From NCBI GenBank assembly GCA_945952445.1, contig CAMFIG010000013.1, positions 1 to 46,375 of the forward strand: a stretch of 46,375 bases of DNA, in the 5' to 3' direction. Source of the stretch: an uncultured Chlamydiae bacterium (GTDB taxonomy: Bacteria > Chlamydiota > Chlamydiia > Chlamydiales > Rhabdochlamydiaceae). The notes below the pieces were generated by a model that was given only the letters and a program-made list of their open reading frames with translations, did not search any database and was not told where the DNA came from. Position 1 is the first letter of the stretch; each line of letters starts with the position of its first letter. Below, piece by piece: positions 41,646 through 46,375 of the stretch. The translations under genes were made by a program, and so were the position numbers.

Positions 41646-44600
41646 ATGAATCCTCTTGTTTCGATTGCAAAGGAGCTTATTTCTTTTTCAGATGGTTTAG
41701 GTAGAGGCGAAGTGCCTGCTGAAGACCGGGTCCATCTATTGATTGGAAGGATATGGTCTTTGCATGCAAGCCAGCTTCCTGATATGCAAGCAGAATGTGC
41801 AAAGCTCTCTGAGCTGGACAACCGGGCAACTGTGCTGACTTCTGACGATGCGGAAGCTTTGCAAAATATTTTTGCAAAAAGTCTTGGAAAAAGTGTTTTA
41901 CCATCTTTGTCAGAAACAGAAAAGCAAGAGGTTTGTAAAAAGGCTCTTCCTCTGATTGCATCAGTCGAAGAAAATATGGACATTTCCTTTCTTTTAGAGA
42001 CTTTATCCAGTGTAGATCCAGCTGAAAGACCAAACTGGCTTCAGATGGCAAAGAACTTAATGGAAACGATCGCAGATTCTAGGGAGCAGTTGGCTCTTCT
42101 TGAGCTCTGTGCTAAGGTTTCTCCTTCCTGCATTGCTCTGGTATTGCATTTTAATATGCCTTCTTCATCTTATGAGGATCGAAAAAAACTTCTTATTTTT
42201 TGTGCAAATTTACAGATTCCGTCGATAGAAGCAAGAGATAAGCTCATAGAGCAGATGAAGTTTGTACAGAAAAGAGATCGGATGGCTCTTTTGCATGCGC
42301 TTAGTTATGTTCCGAGCACTCTTTATGAAAGCGTCTGTTTGCGAGCAGCCTTCTTGTCAATAGATCAACAAGGGGAGATGCCGATCAGTCCATTTGAGGT
42401 GATCAAACAGACATTGGTCATGCTCCCAGATGACGTGGAAGATGTGCATCAGTTTTTACTCAAAGAACTGGATGAGACAAGAGACGGTCTAAGAGCTCGC
42501 TATTTATCTCAAGGCTTAAAGGAGCATCTAGAAGATTTCCAAATAAATGCTGACAGCGTTCTTGGGCAAAAGATCTATGAAGTCTTTGTTGTTTCAGATC
42601 CTGCCAATTTAAAAAACCCTTATGCTGTCTATGGTAAACTGAAACAGTGGGAAAAACAGGCAATGCCTGAAGTTAGGCCATCTACTGAAAGAATTCGATC
42701 AGAGTATTACCATTTGGATCCTGTAACCATTGCTGAACAAAAGCCTGTAGCGATCAAGCGTTCAGAGCTGCCATCGGCTGTTACAAGAGAGGCTTTTGAA
42801 GGGCTATGGACATCTATGGAAACTCGTCTCAATAGGCTCGGAGAAGCAGAAAGGGCAGAGTCGTTGCGCTATATTACAGAGGCGATAAACGAGTCTTTTA
42901 CAGCAATAAAACAGGACTCTTTAAATAATCCTTATCTTCAGGGCTTATTCCAGATCCCCGAAGATCTGGACAGTCCAGTTCACCAGGATACAGCCTATCT
43001 ATATGCCATTATCCGGTATGCGATGAGTCTTTCCGACCATTTAGAGCCGGGGCGGTTACTTTCTGAAAGAGAAGAATACCTTATACGCGTCTTTTCCTCT
43101 ATCCAAGGGTGCCCTGCAGGTAGATCTGGAGGGATTGTGAGCGTCTATAATTGCTTGCCTATGACGAGTAGATATCCAAGCCATATGGGGGCGGATTTGC
43201 AAAGCCATCGTGAAGCTCGCGCTTTTTTGCTGGGCGTACTGGCTCATTCTGTAGGGAATATTGCTGAAAGCTCAGGTCCTTTGATGCAGGCATGGTCCGG
43301 GGAAAGGTCTCCAGCGCAGCTATCGCATTATTCTATGTATATTAAAAACAGCATAGCCCGTTTTGTTGGGATGGAGCATGTTGTGGAATTTGATATATAT
43401 ACAGGCCTTTTGCCTGATGTGCTTGTAAATAAATCTCTTCAAGAGCTTTTGCAGATTTTTTATCGGCATTATAAGCCTCGGGATCTAGTCCAAGCGCTCC
43501 AACAGCAGCTTCGTTCTTTGCCTTTAGAAGAGCAGAAAAAGGTATGCGAATCGATCCAAGCCTTATGCGAGGAGCTTTTGCCCGAAAGTATTGCCGGGAA
43601 TGAAGAAGAAGACCCGTCGGAGTTACTCTACAACGTAGCGTATACGGATGAAACTTTAGAAACAGTCCAAGGATACTCTCTTACGGACAAGGGAGCTGTC
43701 AGTTTGTTAAGAGCTACAGGGCTTGTAGAGAAGGATTTTTCTAAAGAGCAGCGTTCCATAGAATTGCTTGTGAGTACATTAGAATACTTCACTTTGGGAG
43801 ACAAAGATCAGGCCTTTAAGCTATTTCAGCAGATGCCGCCTTCTTTGCAAAACAAAGTCTTTGAAGGTGTATATACAATTGCAAAGCAAGCAGGACTCAT
43901 ACAGGATCCTGTGCCTGCAAATTATGGACAGCTCGCATTCTATGGCACAGAAGATATGAGCATACCGGATGATATCAAGAAACTAGCTCTTGGCTGGGCT
44001 GTACTCTCTGTGTGTTCTGAGATGCTGCCGGCAAGTCAGGAATCAGTTGATCGGATATTATCTCTATTGCCTCATAACATACAATCTTTAGTGAATGTAG
44101 GTGTGCAAGAAGACGATGCAGCATCTCGGATTTTAGAGCTTCGATCGGCTATGGATACAATCGGCTTATTGAGATTTTTGCAACAAGACCTAAATCCTGA
44201 GGCTATGGCGCAGTTTATACAGGAAATTGCGCTCATTCCGAAAACAGACATGGATAGAAAGGCCTTCAGTATTGTTTTTCCTTTTATCCAAAAATATTCT
44301 TTGGATCAAAAGCGAGAAGTCTTAAGGGTTTTTACAGGTGTTCCGGAAGAGAAAATTCTAGAGATGATGCGAGATCTTGGAAGGCTATTAAAGAGAATAA
44401 AGCCAGAAGATTTTCTGAGTTGCATAGATGTGATCAGTCGGTGTTCTTCAGAGAGGCGGCTCTATTTTATGGAAGATGCCAATGTGGCGCTCATTAGGAC
44501 TGCAGCGGAGATGCAGTCTTTGCTGCATGTTCCTCTTTGGATGCAGCAAGATGTTTGCATGATATGCAAGATGGCTGGTTTAAGCATTGCTCAAAGCCGC

Positions 44601-46259
44601 GCATTAGTTTCTGATACCTATTCCAGAATAAAAATGAAACAACTTTCAGAAGGGGTGCCGGAAGAGCTGGATGATAAAGTTGCAGAGGAGGAGATCCAGA
44701 GCTTAACTGATCTGGCAGAGCGGATATATAAGAAAAAAAAGTATTCAGATATAGCATCTCTTTTTCAGTTGATGCAGGCGATCCCAGCTCATGAGCGTAA
44801 ACAGGTAGCGGATGATCTTGTTCTGTGTTTTTTAGACGGTGAAGAACGCTTTTTGGGTGTTTTGGGCTCTGACTGGAATGATGGCATCTTAAAAAAGATC
44901 GTAGCAGCAAATCCATTAGAAAGACTTTCGATCATACAGGAAATTGCTCGTGTTTCCGAATATATGGAAATGAATAGAAGAGTTTTTAGTCTCAGTCTCT
45001 CTTTTACCCAAGAATATTCTCTAGAGGATAGAGAGCAAGTGGTAAAGATTTTTAGATACGTTCCGGAGGAACAGTTTGAACAGATGGCAGAAGGGATTGA
45101 AGAGATATTAAATAGAACGCAGCGAGAAGAGTTTCTGAGATGCATAGATGTGATTAGTCGGTATTCTCCAGAGGGGCGGTTCTATTTTATTGAAGATGCA
45201 AATTTGGCACGTATTGGGACTGCAGAAGAGATGAGATCTTTGTTGCATATTCCTGTTTGGATGCGCCGAGGCGTGAGCATGATATGCAAGATGTCTGGTT
45301 TAAGCATTGCTCAAAGCCAGAGATTAGCTTCCAATACCTATTCCAGAATAAAAACGAAACAGATCTCAGAAGGAATACCTGCAGAAGAGGTTGATGAAGT
45401 TGCCAACAAAGAGTTTTTTAGCATGGCTGACTTGGCATGGAGTATACATGAGAAAAAGCAATATTCGGATGTAGCATCTCTTTTTCAGCTGATGCAGGCA
45501 ATACCTTCTCATGAGCGCAAACAGGTGGCGGATGATCTTACTCTGTGTTTTTTGGACGAAGAAGAACACAACAATTTTATCATAGGACGTATTGTATATG
45601 GACGTCAATCAGAAATACTTCCGACGATCCGGACTTGGGCTCAAGTAGTCAGAATGCAGAGGGTGGATAAGAAAGAGGTAGTCGAGGCCTTTCGTGAGCT
45701 TCAGAATGATGATAGTCTTTGGGGGTACTCTTTAGAATGTCTACAAGTAGTAATTGCTTGTGTGTCCCATGGGATGACAAAGGAAGCATCGCTGCAATGG
45801 ATTCGTCATCGATGGTGGCGATTTCCAAAAGAGGATTTCGCTGTTTTATCTCACCAGATTCCTCTTATATGTAGTTCGTTGGACCCGATGAAAAGAACAC
45901 TGCTCTTGAAGGCTTGCCAAAACGTGCCCTTAGATGTTCTTACTTCTCAGAGTGAGTTGTTGCAGAACCTTCCTGAAGATGCGCGCAAGGATGCGCTCAT
46001 GTGGCTGTCTCATGCAGAGTTTAGTTCAGTCAAGACACAATCTGCTCTTCGTACTTTTTTGATGGCGATCCACTCTCGATGCTCTGAGGATTCTGTAAGA
46101 CAGGCGCTTTTTTCATTGCTTCCCAGAAATATTCAAGGGCGCATTTATCATCATATGCATGCGATCGCTCACGAAAATGGAGAGTCGGCATCGCATCTGG
46201 ATGGGGGTTCTCTTGAAAGAATAAAAGAGGCGATCTCCAGAGCCATTAGCGAGCTTTAG
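41646..46259 (+). CDS. Giant helical repeat protein with a 240-codon duplication
   Basis: I recognise no family in this 1537-residue protein. It has no signal peptide or membrane segment and looks like an all-helical solenoid (HEAT- or TPR-like spacing, for example LLVSTLEYFTLGDKDQAFKL and FQQMPPSLQNKVFEGVYTIA). Two adjacent segments, about 44200-44860 and 44920-45580, are copies with a period of exactly 720 bp: both contain CIDVISR, YSRIK, ASLFQLMQAIP and HERKQVADDL. ATG 41646 is the first start after a stop-rich leader; no clear Shine-Dalgarno sequence precedes it. The gene stands alone. A host-directed or scaffold role is possible but unproven. Confidence 0.82.
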   Translation: MNPLVSIAKELISFSDGLGRGEVPAEDRVHLLIGRIWSLHASQLPDMQAECAKLSELDNRATVLTSDDAEALQNIFAKSLGKSVLPSLSETEKQEVCKKALPLIASVEENMDISFLLETLSSVDPAERPNWLQMAKNLMETIADSREQLALLELCAKVSPSCIALVLHFNMPSSSYEDRKKLLIFCANLQIPSIEARDKLIEQMKFVQKRDRMALLHALSYVPSTLYESVCLRAAFLSIDQQGEMPISPFEVIKQTLVMLPDDVEDVHQFLLKELDETRDGLRARYLSQGLKEHLEDFQINADSVLGQKIYEVFVVSDPANLKNPYAVYGKLKQWEKQAMPEVRPSTERIRSEYYHLDPVTIAEQKPVAIKRSELPSAVTREAFEGLWTSMETRLNRLGEAERAESLRYITEAINESFTAIKQDSLNNPYLQGLFQIPEDLDSPVHQDTAYLYAIIRYAMSLSDHLEPGRLLSEREEYLIRVFSSIQGCPAGRSGGIVSVYNCLPMTSRYPSHMGADLQSHREARAFLLGVLAHSVGNIAESSGPLMQAWSGERSPAQLSHYSMYIKNSIARFVGMEHVVEFDIYTGLLPDVLVNKSLQELLQIFYRHYKPRDLVQALQQQLRSLPLEEQKKVCESIQALCEELLPESIAGNEEEDPSELLYNVAYTDETLETVQGYSLTDKGAVSLLRATGLVEKDFSKEQRSIELLVSTLEYFTLGDKDQAFKLFQQMPPSLQNKVFEGVYTIAKQAGLIQDPVPANYGQLAFYGTEDMSIPDDIKKLALGWAVLSVCSEMLPASQESVDRILSLLPHNIQSLVNVGVQEDDAASRILELRSAMDTIGLLRFLQQDLNPEAMAQFIQEIALIPKTDMDRKAFSIVFPFIQKYSLDQKREVLRVFTGVPEEKILEMMRDLGRLLKRIKPEDFLSCIDVISRCSSERRLYFMEDANVALIRTAAEMQSLLHVPLWMQQDVCMICKMAGLSIAQSRALVSDTYSRIKMKQLSEGVPEELDDKVAEEEIQSLTDLAERIYKKKKYSDIASLFQLMQAIPAHERKQVADDLVLCFLDGEERFLGVLGSDWNDGILKKIVAANPLERLSIIQEIARVSEYMEMNRRVFSLSLSFTQEYSLEDREQVVKIFRYVPEEQFEQMAEGIEEILNRTQREEFLRCIDVISRYSPEGRFYFIEDANLARIGTAEEMRSLLHIPVWMRRGVSMICKMSGLSIAQSQRLASNTYSRIKTKQISEGIPAEEVDEVANKEFFSMADLAWSIHEKKQYSDVASLFQLMQAIPSHERKQVADDLTLCFLDEEEHNNFIIGRIVYGRQSEILPTIRTWAQVVRMQRVDKKEVVEAFRELQNDDSLWGYSLECLQVVIACVSHGMTKEASLQWIRHRWWRFPKEDFAVLSHQIPLICSSLDPMKRTLLLKACQNVPLDVLTSQSELLQNLPEDARKDALMWLSHAEFSSVKTQSALRTFLMAIHSRCSEDSVRQALFSLLPRNIQGRIYHHMHAIAHENGESASHLDGGSLERIKEAISRAISEL

Positions 46260-46313
46260 TCCAAGATTTATAATTGCATGGAAACTGTGAGAAATTTCAC
46301 AAAAATGCGAGCT

Positions 46314-46361
46314 AGCTTTTTGTAGATGTTCACCTCCCGCCTTCGGCGCGAGGTAAAAAAA
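46314..46361. repeat. Nested hairpin after the giant gene
   Basis: The inner stem is ACCTC-C-CGCC / GGCG-C-GAGGT (46332-46354) with a TTC loop and one C-C mismatch. It is framed by AGCTTTTT on the left and AAAAAAAGCT on the right, which can extend the stem. The plus-strand side is followed by A's rather than U's, so it is not a standard terminator for the giant gene. It may continue beyond the window as part of a repeat. Confidence 0.4.
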
Positions 46362-46375
46362 AGCTGTATCTAATG

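Noticed and set aside
41388-46312. ACAAAAATGCGAG occurs on both sides of the giant gene (41388 and 46300), suggesting flanking repeats
   Set aside because: A 13-bp match over this distance in AT-rich DNA is expected by chance, and the flanks do not extend the similarity convincingly.
46332-46361. The GC-rich hairpin as terminator of the giant gene
   Set aside because: On the plus strand it is followed by a run of A's, not U's, and on the minus strand no U-tract follows either. I list it only as a hairpin.
1-46375. CRISPR arrays or phage genes
   Set aside because: No regularly spaced repeats, Cas genes, integrase or phage structural genes were seen.

Overview
The window looks like a chromosomal segment of an environmental, Chlamydia-like bacterium (Chlamydiota outside Chlamydiaceae). 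This is inferred from gene content: an lpxL/htrB - cdaR (ybbR) - cdaA (dacA) neighbourhood that I recall as the CT010-CT012 order of Chlamydia trachomatis, long lineage-specific alpha-helical proteins, a Sec-exported Rhs toxin, and many decayed mobile elements. No rRNA or tRNA is present to confirm the taxon.

Layout. (1) 1-3641: a small hypothetical gene, an eroded YhcG/DUF1016 fragment next to a dead transposase end, glmS, and a divergent Hpt-receiver protein. (2) 3642-9615: an inserted island with an exported Rhs/YD-repeat toxin, its probable immunity gene, and a graveyard of an IS66-type element, a group II intron 3' end and a second transposase end. A 73-bp direct repeat flanks the island (72/73 identical). 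It is made of the overlapping 3' ends of the receiver gene and pelG, so the island was inserted between those two genes. (3) 9626-21201, minus strand: a pel exopolysaccharide operon in the order pelA-pelB(TPR)-pelB(barrel)-pelD-pelE-pelF-pelG. (4) 21330-27085, plus strand and divergent from pelA: a UDP-HexNAc dehydrogenase, an SDR epimerase, a large membrane PAS/GAF histidine kinase and a single-domain response regulator. (5) 27192-28473: a second insertion with a decayed duplicate of the regulator 3' end and two HipA-type ORFs. (6) 28594-40495: housekeeping genes (rsmE, lpxL, a glycosyltransferase, cdaR, cdaA, an exonuclease, dps, nusB, murB, a PHP phosphoesterase, folC), interrupted by two tandem paralogues of unknown function. 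(7) 40481-46259: a helical hypothetical protein and a 1537-residue protein with a 240-codon internal duplication.

How the genes fit together. PelDEFG would polymerise and move the polymer across the inner membrane, PelA would deacetylate it, and the two PelB pieces would carry it through the outer membrane. GlmS and the dehydrogenase/epimerase pair could supply amino-sugar nucleotides. The cluster is unusual in four ways: PelB is encoded as two proteins joined by an ATGA stop/start overlap, pelC is absent, PelA lacks the N-terminal glycoside hydrolase, and PelD ends after its GAF domain and so lacks the degenerate GGDEF module that binds c-di-GMP in Pseudomonas. Instead the locus is bracketed by phosphorelay parts (kinase, receiver, Hpt-receiver). 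I infer a Pel system regulated by phosphorylation rather than by c-di-GMP; this is the main discovery candidate here.
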